NCBI RefSeq assembly: GCF_000761155.1
Contig: NZ_CP009533.1
Location: 2,046,001 to 2,110,000, forward strand
Length of the DNA: 64,000 nt
Source: Pseudomonas rhizosphaerae
GTDB taxonomy: Bacteria > Pseudomonadota > Gammaproteobacteria > Pseudomonadales > Pseudomonadaceae
Direction: 5' to 3'
The notes under the pieces are model-generated. The model saw only the letters and a program-made list of their open reading frames with translations. It was not told the origin of the DNA and did no database searches. Position numbers and translations under genes: made by a program. Each line of letters begins with the position of its first letter. Position 1 is the stretch's first letter. Positions 46,331 through 55,550 of this stretch are shown one piece after another.

Positions 46331-49300
46331 ATGACCCTTGAACACGCCGACCCCGCGTCGGACTCGACTCACCAGGCCTTGATCGAAACGGTATTGCCCC
46401 AGTGGCTGACCCGTGCCGAAGCGCCGATGCGCGCAGACTATTTCAAAAGCTCGCTGTTGAGCGCCGGGTCCAGCGCCGCCGCGGCTGCGGTGACAGCCCG
46501 TTTTCAATCACCTGCGGCGTTCTGCACCCCCTTGCTGCAAGCGGCCCTGGACAAGCGCTACCCCGACCTGCATCTGGATGTGAACAAGCACGAACTGATC
46601 CGCATGGTGCGCAAGCGCGATGTACTGAGTACGGAGCTGGTCCCTCACCACCAGACGCTGCTCGAGGCCGCACTGCAGAACTTTCTGCCTGCCGAAGCCC
46701 AGGCCGGTGGTATCGAATCCGGGTCGGTGATCTTGCCGGTGGGCGTATTCCGCGTCACGATCAAGGACGATGGCAAGGTTGCCTATCGTTATCCCAGCAA
46801 CGCCCGGATTGCCCTGGAACCTCACGATTTCGCCGCCTTCGTGCGTAGCCTGGACCTGGGTCGGCAGTATCAGGAGCACTTCCAACAGGTCTTCCGGCCG
46901 CTCTCCAGTTCGTCGGCTACGGCCGATGCCGAGCAGGCCGAGATCGGCTTGACCTTTCAGCACAGCCTGCGCGATGCCCTGGACGCCGACGCCGTGGCCG
47001 CGCGTATGCGCGGGCACATCAGCCCAGCGGCGTACCAGATGCTCTTGCAGATCACCCGGCCGCAGCGTCTGGAACCTGCGCAATGGTCGGGTGAAACCGT
47101 GCATTTCTGTCAGTTGGGCCTGCTGCATACTCGTTTCAACCAGGGCCACAGCCTGCTCGGTTGTGTCTTGATCGAGCCAGTCAGTGGGGCCGCACACTGT
47201 GTGGTGTACATGCCCGGCGCGCCGGATCAGCCGCTGATGGAGTATGCCTCCCTGCAGGCGTTCGCCGAGGCGTTGCGCGAGAAGCTGCGCCAACCTGCGT
47301 TTCGCAACTACTTCCAGCGCTTTGTCCCGCACCGTTCGCGCGAGGTGTTCACCGAACGCCTGCTCAACACCCTGTCGCCCGTTCCGTTCATCGTACCGGG
47401 AGCGTTCGCCAAGCCCGGGGTGCCCGACCCGAACGCCGACATTGGCGTGCGTCGCTATGCGGTGGCCGGCACGCTGGTGCGTCTGCTGTACAACCAGCAA
47501 CTGATCAACCTGGCCGAAGCGGCACGCCTGATCGTCGTCCCTACCGACGATGAAAATGCCTTGGCACGCGAACAGCGAATTGCCTGGTGGGAAGGGCTGG
47601 CGTCCGCTGCCTTCAATGCGGCAGCGTTCGTGGTGCCAGGCCTGGGCGAGCTGGCCGCAGCGGTCGGCGCGGTACAGCTGGTGGCCGACCTGTGCGTGGG
47701 CGTGGACGACTGGCAGCATGGACAGACTCAGGAGGCCATCGCCCACTTTGGCGCCGTGGCGCAGAACGTGGCGATGCTGGCGGCCGGTGTCGCCGGCGGG
47801 GTCGCGCTGGCTCGCTCGCCGTTCATGGAAGAGCTGGTACCGATCACCGACACGGGTGGACGCCAGCGTTTGCTGCACCCCGACTTGAGCCCCTATGCAA
47901 GCGACGCAGTGCTGGCCGAGGATGCCGAACCCAACGCGCTAGGCCAATACCAGATGGATGGCAAGACGTTCGTCAAGCAAGGCATGCACGTCTATGAGCT
48001 GATGTTCGACAGTGCCGGCCAGCACTGGGTGCTCGAACATCCAAAACTGTCGGGCTCCTACAGACCGCGTTGGTTGCATAACGAAGCGGGGGGCTGGCAG
48101 CACGTTCACGAGCAACCTCTGGAGTGGGAGGGCGCGACGTTGCTGCGTCGTTTTGGCGCGATCACCGAGCGCTTGACCGACACTGAACTGCTCGCCCTGA
48201 GCGACGCTTGTGGCATGACCCCTGACCAGCTGCGTGAAGTGCATGTCAATCAGCAACCGGCACCGGCGCTGTTGCGTGACAGCTTGCTGCGCTACCGCGC
48301 CGGACGCGACGTCGACCGTTTGCAGGCACGTGTTCGCGCAAGCCTGGCACCGGGCGAAGGGGGCGAATTCTGTTTGCCACTGGTCACACGTCTGGCCGGA
48401 TGGCCGGAAGGGGTGGGCCTGCGATTGCTGGAAACCGACGGGCGTTTCATTGATTACGGCGACCACAGCGCCGCCACCGTCAGCGTGACGCGCGAGCAAT
48501 GGCGTCAGGGGCTGCTCGCGCGCCGGGTCGTGGAACAGTTGGATGCGAAGCGCAAGGCCGCCCTGTTTGCCGACAGCGTGGAAAGCACGATACCGGCACA
48601 GAGCACGGCATTGGCTGGCGCCCTGGCGGACGCCGTGCAGGCCAGCCGCAGTGAGATAGCTGCCAGCCTCTATGCACGCCAGCAACCGGCATTGAGTGCC
48701 GAAGGCGCGCTGATCCAACGTGATTTTCCCCAGGTCTCGTCCATTCTGGCCAACCAGGTCGCCGCCGCGGGCAGCGATTGGGAATTGGCAACGCTGCGCA
48801 CTCGCAGTCGTGTGCCTACGCGCATGGCCGAGGAGGCGGTGATGCTCGGCCGCGAGAGTCGCCTGAATCAGGCGTGCGAGGGCTTGATCGACGCCAGCCG
48901 TGTTTCCGACGACCGTGACATCCTGGCCATGGGCCTGCTGGAGCGCTTGCCCGGCTGGTTGCCCACTACGCGGGTCGAGCTGCGCGCAGCGTCCGTCACA
49001 GGCAGACAGCTGGCCTCTGCCGGCCCTTCGGATGCCGCCGAACTCAAATACATCGTCAGAAGCGAGGAAGGCTATCGCGCCTACGATCAGCGTGAACAGG
49101 AGCTGGGAGGCCAGCAGGATCTGTTCGGCGCCCTGTGCAGCGCGTTGCCCGATGCGCAGCTCAATGCCCTAGGCCTGGCGCGCCATCAGAGCGACGCACT
49201 GCGCACGCGCCTGTTGGCGCTGGCCGCGAAGGATCGGCCGCAGGCCGGCAAGTTGCTGGGCCAGCGTGCGGTGCAGCCGTGGTTCAGGTCGCCGGTGCGA

Positions 49301-51601
49301 ACCCCGCAAGGCATTGGCTATGTGCTCAGTGGCCGTGGCGAAAGCTCCTGGGGCCAGCGGCGACGATTGCGAGCGCTGTACCCCAGCCTGAACGACGAGC
49401 AGATGCGCACGCTGCGCCACGCCATCCGCCGCGAAGGCGAAAGCTACGAAATCGCGGTGCAGCGGCTCGAGCAGGAATACCGTGTGCTGGATCAAACCCT
49501 GCTGGAATGGCAACGCGAGCCTTCAGGCTACCGCGAGGCCCGCACGCTGGCTCGCAACCGCCTGCTCAAGGCTTGGCGAGGGGAGACCTTCGACCTGAAC
49601 CTGAGTGGCAATGTAGTGGGTACACTACCGCTGCTGACCGCCGACTTCAGTCATATCGCCAAGCTGCGACTCGATGGCATGGGGCTCTCGCAAGATCCTT
49701 CGTTCTTTATCAGCCGGTTTCCCAATGTGAAGGTGTTGTCGCTTGCAGATAACCGGCTCAGCGCCATTCCTTCGGCCATCAAGGAACTGAAGAAGCTCGG
49801 TGGCCTGAGCCTGAACGACAACCGCATCGTCGCCGGCGACGATCCGTTCGGGCCCTTGTCGACCGACGACGGCAGCAACCTGCTGTTGCTCAACATGAAC
49901 GATGCTTTCGAGGGCGTACTCACTGAAGACGACGCCCACCAGATTCGGGGTATAGCCATCAACGAAAACGCCATGCGCTCGTTGGCGCGATTGAAAAAGT
50001 TGCATGGGTTGAGCCTGTCGAACAATCCCTTGCAGTTCGACGACGGCGCCATGCAGGTCCTGGGAAGCATGCAGCAGCTCGAAGAGCTGGCGCTGCGCAG
50101 TACGTTGTTGCAGCTGACACCCGTGGGGCGTGCGTCCCTGGCGCGCCTGAGCCGCCTGAGGACACTGAGCCTGGGCTTCAATAACCTGGGGCTGGCGCCC
50201 GACGTTACCCGAATGGCCCTGCTGACCCACCTGATGCTGGACTCCGCCGGCATCGCCGAGTGGCCCGAAGGGCTGACGGCGTTGATGACGCGCAGAACCA
50301 CGGCGTTGCGTTCGGTGATTCTCAGCCGTAACGACATCACCGAAATCCCTGATCTGGCCAACCTGCAGTTCACCCGTTTGCTGCGCTCGTTCTACTTGCG
50401 TGGACAGTACGTACTGGACTTGGATGTGAATCCGCTGGCACTGGTACACCGCCGTCGCCTCAGAGGGCTGGGCATCCACTTTCGTGCGCCCGGGGGCGTG
50501 GGCCCAGGTGGGGCTGGCGGCGTCGGCGACACGCTGTGGCTGGACGGCTGCCCGCCGAGCTTGCGCCACCGCATCGAGTCGGACCGCTCGGCCCCGGAGG
50601 CCGAGGCGTTCTATCGGGTCATGGATCGGGTCAGCTCGACAGCGGCTTATCTGCAGTTTCCCGAGACCTACAAAGCGCGCATGTGGGAGATCATGAAAGC
50701 CGTGGTGCCGGGTTATTACCGGGAAGAGGGGGACGGTCTCGGGCGTTTCGATTTGCGCAGCCAATTGTTCGAGCAAGCTACCTTGGTCGAAAACACCTGC
50801 GGCGACGGCATGAGCCTGATGCTCGACGACTTCGAGACACGCGTGGCGGCCTGGCAGGCGGCCTCCGTGAGCCTGGACGGCGGCGAGTCGATGTTGCGAC
50901 CATTGCTGACGCTGGGTCGTCAGCTCTACAAGGCCGCACTGGTGGACGAATATGCGGTGCAGATCACTCAGGCGCGCCTGAACCGCCGCGCCGCGCTGCT
51001 TGACGATGAGGCTCAGCCGCCAGCCCTGCATCCCATGGACCGCATCACCGACGCCCAGTTGCTGGACGGCCATCCGGACGAAGTGGAAATTCGCCTGTTG
51101 CTGCGTACGCGTCTGGAACAAACCTTGGGGCTGCGGCCGCAACCGCCCATGCGCTACGGCGAAATTCTCGCGGCCGAAACGGTCACGGCCGTGGGCGAGG
51201 GCGTGCTCAAGCAGGAAAACGGCACGGGCTTGCTCCAGTGGTTGGTGGAACAGCCATTCTGGGCACTCTACCTGCGACGTGTGTATCCACAACGTTTCGA
51301 AGCCATCAACCAATTGTGGGGGGATGTACTGGCGCATTTTGAAGAAGCGATCAGCGCTGACGATGCCTTCAGCCTGGAACCCGAGCGACGCAAGCGAGTG
51401 TTGGCTGAGCTGGGGAGCATGAAGTTGGACCCCGAAACGCCGCTCGTCTGGCAGGATGCCGAGGGCATGCCGGTGCGACTGGATTTGACCGAAGATCAGC
51501 GCTTGCAGTTGTATGCACAGATCGACCAGGGCAAGCGTGTGGCGGAAACTGGCCTGATCCGGACGCTGTCGGTGCAGGCAGTAGGAGGCGAGGCCACGTG
51601 A
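46331..51601 (+). CDS. DUF6543-LRR-NEL E3 ubiquitin ligase, giant toxin/effector
   Basis: A 1756-residue intact paralogue of the preceding gene. Residues 1-420 are the DUF6543 part (VVYMPGAPDQPLMEYASLQA near 300). Residues about 423-503 contain hydrophobic helices (AFNAAAFVVPGLGELAAAVG, then NVAMLAAGVAGGVALA). Leucine-rich repeats run from about 1087 to 1363 (VKVLSLADNRLSAIPSAIKE and others). The C-terminal NEL domain has the CxD catalytic motif NTCGDGMSLMLDDFE with Cys1490. I take the ATG at 46331 (GGAG 8 bp upstream). No signal peptide or type III secretion genes are visible, so how it leaves the cell is open. Likely a eukaryote-directed ubiquitin ligase; targets unknown. Confidence 0.88.
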   Translation: MTLEHADPASDSTHQALIETVLPQWLTRAEAPMRADYFKSSLLSAGSSAAAAAVTARFQSPAAFCTPLLQAALDKRYPDLHLDVNKHELIRMVRKRDVLSTELVPHHQTLLEAALQNFLPAEAQAGGIESGSVILPVGVFRVTIKDDGKVAYRYPSNARIALEPHDFAAFVRSLDLGRQYQEHFQQVFRPLSSSSATADAEQAEIGLTFQHSLRDALDADAVAARMRGHISPAAYQMLLQITRPQRLEPAQWSGETVHFCQLGLLHTRFNQGHSLLGCVLIEPVSGAAHCVVYMPGAPDQPLMEYASLQAFAEALREKLRQPAFRNYFQRFVPHRSREVFTERLLNTLSPVPFIVPGAFAKPGVPDPNADIGVRRYAVAGTLVRLLYNQQLINLAEAARLIVVPTDDENALAREQRIAWWEGLASAAFNAAAFVVPGLGELAAAVGAVQLVADLCVGVDDWQHGQTQEAIAHFGAVAQNVAMLAAGVAGGVALARSPFMEELVPITDTGGRQRLLHPDLSPYASDAVLAEDAEPNALGQYQMDGKTFVKQGMHVYELMFDSAGQHWVLEHPKLSGSYRPRWLHNEAGGWQHVHEQPLEWEGATLLRRFGAITERLTDTELLALSDACGMTPDQLREVHVNQQPAPALLRDSLLRYRAGRDVDRLQARVRASLAPGEGGEFCLPLVTRLAGWPEGVGLRLLETDGRFIDYGDHSAATVSVTREQWRQGLLARRVVEQLDAKRKAALFADSVESTIPAQSTALAGALADAVQASRSEIAASLYARQQPALSAEGALIQRDFPQVSSILANQVAAAGSDWELATLRTRSRVPTRMAEEAVMLGRESRLNQACEGLIDASRVSDDRDILAMGLLERLPGWLPTTRVELRAASVTGRQLASAGPSDAAELKYIVRSEEGYRAYDQREQELGGQQDLFGALCSALPDAQLNALGLARHQSDALRTRLLALAAKDRPQAGKLLGQRAVQPWFRSPVRTPQGIGYVLSGRGESSWGQRRRLRALYPSLNDEQMRTLRHAIRREGESYEIAVQRLEQEYRVLDQTLLEWQREPSGYREARTLARNRLLKAWRGETFDLNLSGNVVGTLPLLTADFSHIAKLRLDGMGLSQDPSFFISRFPNVKVLSLADNRLSAIPSAIKELKKLGGLSLNDNRIVAGDDPFGPLSTDDGSNLLLLNMNDAFEGVLTEDDAHQIRGIAINENAMRSLARLKKLHGLSLSNNPLQFDDGAMQVLGSMQQLEELALRSTLLQLTPVGRASLARLSRLRTLSLGFNNLGLAPDVTRMALLTHLMLDSAGIAEWPEGLTALMTRRTTALRSVILSRNDITEIPDLANLQFTRLLRSFYLRGQYVLDLDVNPLALVHRRRLRGLGIHFRAPGGVGPGGAGGVGDTLWLDGCPPSLRHRIESDRSAPEAEAFYRVMDRVSSTAAYLQFPETYKARMWEIMKAVVPGYYREEGDGLGRFDLRSQLFEQATLVENTCGDGMSLMLDDFETRVAAWQAASVSLDGGESMLRPLLTLGRQLYKAALVDEYAVQITQARLNRRAALLDDEAQPPALHPMDRITDAQLLDGHPDEVEIRLLLRTRLEQTLGLRPQPPMRYGEILAAETVTAVGEGVLKQENGTGLLQWLVEQPFWALYLRRVYPQRFEAINQLWGDVLAHFEEAISADDAFSLEPERRKRVLAELGSMKLDPETPLVWQDAEGMPVRLDLTEDQRLQLYAQIDQGKRVAETGLIRTLSVQAVGGEAT

Positions 51602-51636
51602 GGGCGTAGCAGACAGGTAGCGGCAGTGCGTTGCAG

Positions 51637-51670
51637 CTGCCCTTGCGCCGAGCTTGCGGCGCGAGGGCAG
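51637..51670. terminator. Hairpin between convergent genes
   Basis: CTGCCCTTGCGCCG and its near-complement CGGCGCGAGGGCAG enclose a 6-base loop, giving a long GC stem between the NEL gene and the DUF934 gene. There is no T-run on either side, so a Rho-independent function is uncertain. Confidence 0.45.
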
Positions 51671-51676
51671 TGTCGA

Positions 51677-52171
51677 TCAGCGGCGACGGAACAGCGGCAG
51701 CGGTTCGTCGGTAGCGGCCTGGTAACTCACGGAAAAATCCTTGAGGCTTTCCAGTGCTTCGTAGGGATCCTTGTCGGCGCGCAAGGCGAAGGCATCGAAG
51801 CCGCAGCGGTGCAGGTAGAACAGTTGGTCGCGCAGCACGTCGCCAATGGCGCGCAGCTCGCCTTTGAACCCGTAGCGGTCGCGCAATAGGCGTGCATTGG
51901 AGTAGTTGCGGCCGTCGGTGAAGGCCGGGAAGTTCAGGGCGATGACCTGAAACTCGTTGGCCTGCTCACCGATTTCCTCGGCTTCCTCGTCGCTGTCCAG
52001 CCACACGCCCAGGCCCCCGTCGCGGGCCTTGAGCGCCGACCCGTGCTCGCGCCACAAGGCTAGCGGCACGATCAGGTCGTCGCAGTTGCTGATGCCGTCG
52101 AACGAGGTGTCCTTGGGCAGCAGATGCCAGGTTTCGTCGACGACTTCGTTGTTCTTAATGATTCGCTGCAT
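51677..52171 (-). CDS. DUF934 protein, probable sulfite reductase partner
   Basis: A 164-residue cytoplasmic protein of the DUF934 family, found beside cysI in many pseudomonads and proposed to supply electrons or assist sulfite reduction. Family segments are VIALNFPAFTDGRNYSNARL, RDRYGFKGELRAIGDVLRDQ and RCGFDAFALRADKDPYEAL. It has no cysteine pair for a metal centre apart from single Cys residues. Its start overlaps the 3' end of cysI by 17 bp, showing translational coupling. Confidence 0.9.
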   Translation of the reverse strand: MQRIIKNNEVVDETWHLLPKDTSFDGISNCDDLIVPLALWREHGSALKARDGGLGVWLDSDEEAEEIGEQANEFQVIALNFPAFTDGRNYSNARLLRDRYGFKGELRAIGDVLRDQLFYLHRCGFDAFALRADKDPYEALESLKDFSVSYQAATDEPLPLFRRR

Positions 52172-53813
52172 AGACGCGCTCCTTGAAGGGGTCGATGCCG
52201 ATCCGCTGGTAGGTATCGATGAAACGCTCGTCTTCGGTGCGTTTTTCCACGTACACGTCGATCAGCTTGGAAATGACATCGGGCATGGCGTCCTGGGCGA
52301 AGGAAGGGCCGAGGATCTTGCCCAGGCTGGCGTCCCGGCTGGCGCTGCCACCCAGGGAAACCTGGTAGAACTCTTCGCCTTTCTTGTCCACACCCAGAAT
52401 GCCGATGTGGCCGACGTGATGGTGACCGCAGGCGTTCATGCAACCGGAAATGTTGAGGTCCAGCTCGCCAATGTCGAACAGGTAGTCCAGGTCGTCGAAA
52501 CGGCGCTGGATGGATTCGGCGATCGGGATCGACTTGGCATTGGCCAGGGAGCAGAAATCACCGCCTGGGCAGCAGATGATGTCGGTCAGCAGGCCGATGT
52601 TCGGCGTCGCGAAGCCGCCTTCGCGCAGCTCGTTCCACAGGCTGAACAGCTGGGCCTGTTCGACGTCGGCCAGAATGATGTTCTGCTCGTGCGAAGTGCG
52701 CAGCTGGCCGAAGCTGTACTTGTCGGCCAGATCGGCGACGGCGTCGAGCTGCTTGTCGGTCAGGTCGCCGGGGGCCACGCCGGTCGGCTTCAGCGACAGG
52801 GTCACGGCCACGTAGCCTGGCTTCTTGTGCGCCAGGGTGTTGCGCGAGCGCCAGCGCGCGAAGCCTGGGTGCTCGGCATCGAGCTGGGCCAGTTCGGCAG
52901 CGAAATCAGGCAGCGCCTTGTATTCCGGGTCGACGAAGTGCTTGGCCACGCGGTGCAATTCGGCGTCGGTCAGGGTGGTGCTGCCGCCGCGCAGGTGCGC
53001 CATCTCGGCGTCCACTTTCTGGGCGAAGACTTCCGGCGTCAGGGCCTTCACCAGAATCTTGATGCGCGCCTTGTACTTGTTGTCGCGACGGCCATAGCGG
53101 TTGTACACGCGCAGGATGGCGTCGAGGTAGCTGAGCAGGTCCTGCCAGGGCAGGAACTCATTGATGAACGCGCCCACCACTGGTGTACGGCCCAGGCCGC
53201 CACCCACCAGCACGCGGAAACCCAGCTCGCCAGCCTCGTTGTGCACCGGCTCGAGGCCGATGTCGTGCACTTCGATGGCGGCGCGGTCGGTGCTGGCACC
53301 GTTGACGGCAATCTTGAACTTGCGCGGCAGGTAGGCGAATTCGGGATGGAAGGTAGTCCACTGGCGAACGATCTCGCACCAGGGGCGCGGGTCGATCACT
53401 TCATCGGCGGCGACGCCGGCGAACTGGTCGGTGGTGACGTTGCGCAGGCAGTTGCCGCTGGTCTGGATCGCGTGCATCTGCACGGTGGCCAGTTCGGCGA
53501 GGATATCGGGAATGTCTTCCACGGCCGGCCAGTTGAACTGCACGTTCTGCCGGGTGCTGATGTGCGCGTAGCCTTTGTCGTAATCGCGAGCGATCTTGGC
53601 CATCATGCGCGTCTGGCGCGATGTCAGCTGGCCGTAGGGCACGGCAACGCGCAGCATCGGGGCAAAACGCTGGATGTACAGGCCGTTCTGCAGGCGCAGC
53701 GGGCGAAATTCTTCTTCGCTCAGTTCGCCAGCCAGGTAGCGGCGGGTCTGATCCCGGAACTGCTTGACGCGGTCCTCGATGATCCGTTGATCGTACTCGT
53801 CATAAACGTACAT
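52155..53813 (-). CDS. cysI: Nitrite/sulfite reductase (hemoprotein beta subunit)
   Basis: A 552-residue siroheme and [4Fe-4S] enzyme that reduces sulfite to sulfide in assimilatory sulfur metabolism. The iron-sulfur/siroheme cysteines are in CCPGGDFCSLANAKS and SGCMNACGHHHVGH; the ferredoxin-like half repeats include RQNVQFNWPAVEDIP and RTSHEQNIILADVEQ. Length matches the P. aeruginosa type, which works without a CysJ flavoprotein. It starts the cysI-DUF934 operon; a candidate dyad for a LysR-type regulator such as CysB lies about 120 bp upstream. Confidence 0.95.
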   Translation of the reverse strand: MYVYDEYDQRIIEDRVKQFRDQTRRYLAGELSEEEFRPLRLQNGLYIQRFAPMLRVAVPYGQLTSRQTRMMAKIARDYDKGYAHISTRQNVQFNWPAVEDIPDILAELATVQMHAIQTSGNCLRNVTTDQFAGVAADEVIDPRPWCEIVRQWTTFHPEFAYLPRKFKIAVNGASTDRAAIEVHDIGLEPVHNEAGELGFRVLVGGGLGRTPVVGAFINEFLPWQDLLSYLDAILRVYNRYGRRDNKYKARIKILVKALTPEVFAQKVDAEMAHLRGGSTTLTDAELHRVAKHFVDPEYKALPDFAAELAQLDAEHPGFARWRSRNTLAHKKPGYVAVTLSLKPTGVAPGDLTDKQLDAVADLADKYSFGQLRTSHEQNIILADVEQAQLFSLWNELREGGFATPNIGLLTDIICCPGGDFCSLANAKSIPIAESIQRRFDDLDYLFDIGELDLNISGCMNACGHHHVGHIGILGVDKKGEEFYQVSLGGSASRDASLGKILGPSFAQDAMPDVISKLIDVYVEKRTEDERFIDTYQRIGIDPFKERVYAANH

Positions 53814-53935
53814 GGTGATCCTGTTCTCAGGCTGTCTTTCGCATCATCAGAAAAAGCACGCGCACGGTCGCGGGCTCTTAGCAGAGCCGACGGAAGATAA
53901 CAGTTTGTAAATAGACGTAAAAGTGATGTTTGAGT

Positions 53936-53960
53936 ATATGCACCGAACCAGAATGCATAT
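53936..53960. promoter_or_regulatory. ATATGCA-N11-TGCATAT dyad upstream of cysI
   Basis: Seven-base arms ATATGCA and TGCATAT are separated by 11 bp, giving the T-N11-A form of LysR-type boxes, about 125 bp upstream of the cysI start. CysB is the natural candidate regulator, but this is inference. Confidence 0.3.
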
Positions 53961-53982
53961 GCGCGGTGGGAGTATTCATCCC

Positions 53983-54006
53983 GTGGGAGCAGTCATCGGC
54001 CGCGAA
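53983..54006. repeat. Solitary degenerate REP
   Basis: GTGGGAGCAGTCATCGGCCG followed by CGAA, with one change in the core (GCAG for GCGG) and no inverted partner nearby. It sits in the cysI upstream region, close to the end of the next leftward gene. Confidence 0.75.
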
Positions 54007-54029
54007 GCGGGGCCGTGGAAGTATGAAAG

Positions 54030-54191
54030 TCAGAGGGCCTTGCTGATATGGATGTCGCTGATCTTCGCGGCATCGTCACCGTGCAGGGCGAGCAGGGCCG
54101 CCTGGGCTTCTTCCAGCGAGCCTGTTTCCAGGTGCGCGAAATCCCAGCGGCGCTGGCCGTCCAGGCTGTAGCGGATGACGTACTTGATCAT
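54030..54191 (-). CDS. Small conserved protein, 53 residues
   Basis: A short protein beginning MIKYVIRYSLDG, continuing with a compact alpha/beta chain and a central ETGSLEEAQAALLALHGDD helix. GGAGCACCC lies directly before the ATG at 54191, which I prefer to an upstream in-frame start that gives an Arg/Ser-rich tail. No signal peptide or known domain name can be given. It follows the DUF1883 gene closely (13 bp) and is likely co-transcribed. Confidence 0.72.
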   Translation of the reverse strand: MIKYVIRYSLDGQRRWDFAHLETGSLEEAQAALLALHGDDAAKISDIHISKAL

Positions 54192-54204
54192 GGGTGCTCC
54201 TGGC

Positions 54205-54507
54205 TCAGGTGAATTTCGAAGCCGTGCGGCGCACGATCTTGATCTTGTGGGTGAAGCTGCTCTTGCGCGCCACGCTCGACAGCTTGGTGCCAGCGGTGTC
54301 GATGGTGATGTTCCAGAAACCGGTACTGGGCGCGCTGATCTTGGCCGGGAAGGTGTCGAACGCGCCGCCGTGATAGCTGTGTCGCCCACCGTTCTTGAAA
54401 CTGCGGAAGTTGGCGTCGCTCATCAGGCGGATATTGCAGCGCTGGGAGCACTCGATGACAACCAGGTCGTCTTCATTGAGGTGCTCGCGCTGGTGAACGA
54501 ATTTCAT
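54205..54507 (-). CDS. DUF1883 domain protein
   Basis: A 100-residue protein of the DUF1883 family, with the N-terminal KFVHQREHLNEDDLVVIECS and the central NIRLMSDANFRSFKNGGRH and GFWNITIDTAG segments seen in such proteins, ending in basic residues. The family is described as small beta-rich proteins sometimes fused to TIR domains; its function is unknown. A GAGAGC-like site lies upstream of the ATG at 54507. Confidence 0.8.
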   Translation of the reverse strand: MKFVHQREHLNEDDLVVIECSQRCNIRLMSDANFRSFKNGGRHSYHGGAFDTFPAKISAPSTGFWNITIDTAGTKLSSVARKSSFTHKIKIVRRTASKFT

Positions 54508-54641
54508 GGGCTCTCCACAGTGACAGGTGCGCGAAAAGGCGCAACGATATCATGCGCGCCGCAGCACGGATAAATTCTACCGATGCATGGAGCAAATTCC
54601 TGACCTTGCGGTCACAGGGTATTTGATAACGGAGATGCGTC

Positions 54642-54992
54642 ATGAAGTGGGCCTGGTTGACGGCAGTGGTAATGCTCGGTGGTTGCGCCACCGTATCGGA
54701 CATCGAGAAAAGCCCTGAGACCATGAGTGTGATTTCCGGCAAGACTCCGAAGGAATATTCGACCTGCGTGGTCGCCCAACTGAGCGATAGCCGTGGGCCT
54801 TCATTGATCGAACAGAAACACGACGGCTATCGCATCATCGTTCCGCAGAAACTTTCCAAGGACCCGGCCGCCGTGCTGATCGTCGACGATCGTTCCGGCG
54901 GCAGCAGCATAAAGGTGCACGAGCGCCTGTCCAATGTGCCCATGCGCCCGGCTGATGTGCGTCAAGCCGCCGAGAAATGCATTTCCGGTTGA
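54642..54992 (+). CDS. Putative lipoprotein
   Basis: A 116-residue exported protein with a lipobox (VVMLGGCATV), so the mature protein starts at Cys15. The rest is rich in polar residues with one short beta segment (YRIIVPQKLSKDPAAVLIVD). CGGAG precedes the ATG at 54642. No family is recognised; it is convergent with the next small lipoprotein gene (7 bp between stops). Confidence 0.78.
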   Translation: MKWAWLTAVVMLGGCATVSDIEKSPETMSVISGKTPKEYSTCVVAQLSDSRGPSLIEQKHDGYRIIVPQKLSKDPAAVLIVDDRSGGSSIKVHERLSNVPMRPADVRQAAEKCISG

Positions 54993-54999
54993 ACCGGTA

Positions 55000-55290
55000 C
55001 TACTTGCAGACCACCACCAGGCTACGGGTCTGGTAGTTGCCCAGGTCGGCATCGGCCAGCCCGACGTCGCCCGAGCGCCGAGGCACGCCTTGCGTGGCGA
55101 CCGTCTGGTAGCCGGCAGGGCACTCCAGGCGGGCTTGTTCGTCGCACTTGTCCCAGGACATGGCTTGGCCTGAACAATCGATGTTCAGGCCCTGTTGGCC
55201 GTTCTTCAAGATAGTCGGCGAAGTGCTCGCGCAGGCTGAAATGGCCAGCACGGCGAGGGAAGCCAGGGTGGTACGCAGGGGGGTGCTCAT
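55000..55290 (-). CDS. Putative lipoprotein
   Basis: A 96-residue exported protein with signal and lipobox LAVLAISACAST (mature start at Cys20). It has four further cysteines in the mature part (CSGQAMSWDKCDEQARLEC, and one at the C-terminus in VVVCK), which could form disulfides in the periplasm. Function unknown. The 260-bp gap to galU has the promoter region but no other gene. Confidence 0.78.
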   Translation of the reverse strand: MSTPLRTTLASLAVLAISACASTSPTILKNGQQGLNIDCSGQAMSWDKCDEQARLECPAGYQTVATQGVPRRSGDVGLADADLGNYQTRSLVVVCK

Positions 55291-55550
55291 GGGGCGGGAT
55301 TCTTCAGGTAGACAAGGGGTCCGCTATGCGGTGGCCCAATGCTATACACTGGCAGGCGGCAAGGGTAGTTGTGCACGGAAATTTTCCGTTGCTCAAGCGC
55401 TGTAGCAATATTTACCCTGCAGTGGAACTATCTGCATCAGGATTTCTCTATCAACCAATCGGTTGGCCAGCGGCAGGCATTGTTAGGTAGTCGACGCCTG
55501 AACCCGACTGTGCCGTAACTCGTCAGCATTGCTCTTTTGTAAGGACTCAC

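Noticed and set aside
51957..53900. 647-codon plus-strand open frame opposite cysI
   Set aside because: Antisense shadow of a real high-GC gene; translated text has no domain, while the minus strand has clear siroheme/iron-sulfur motifs.
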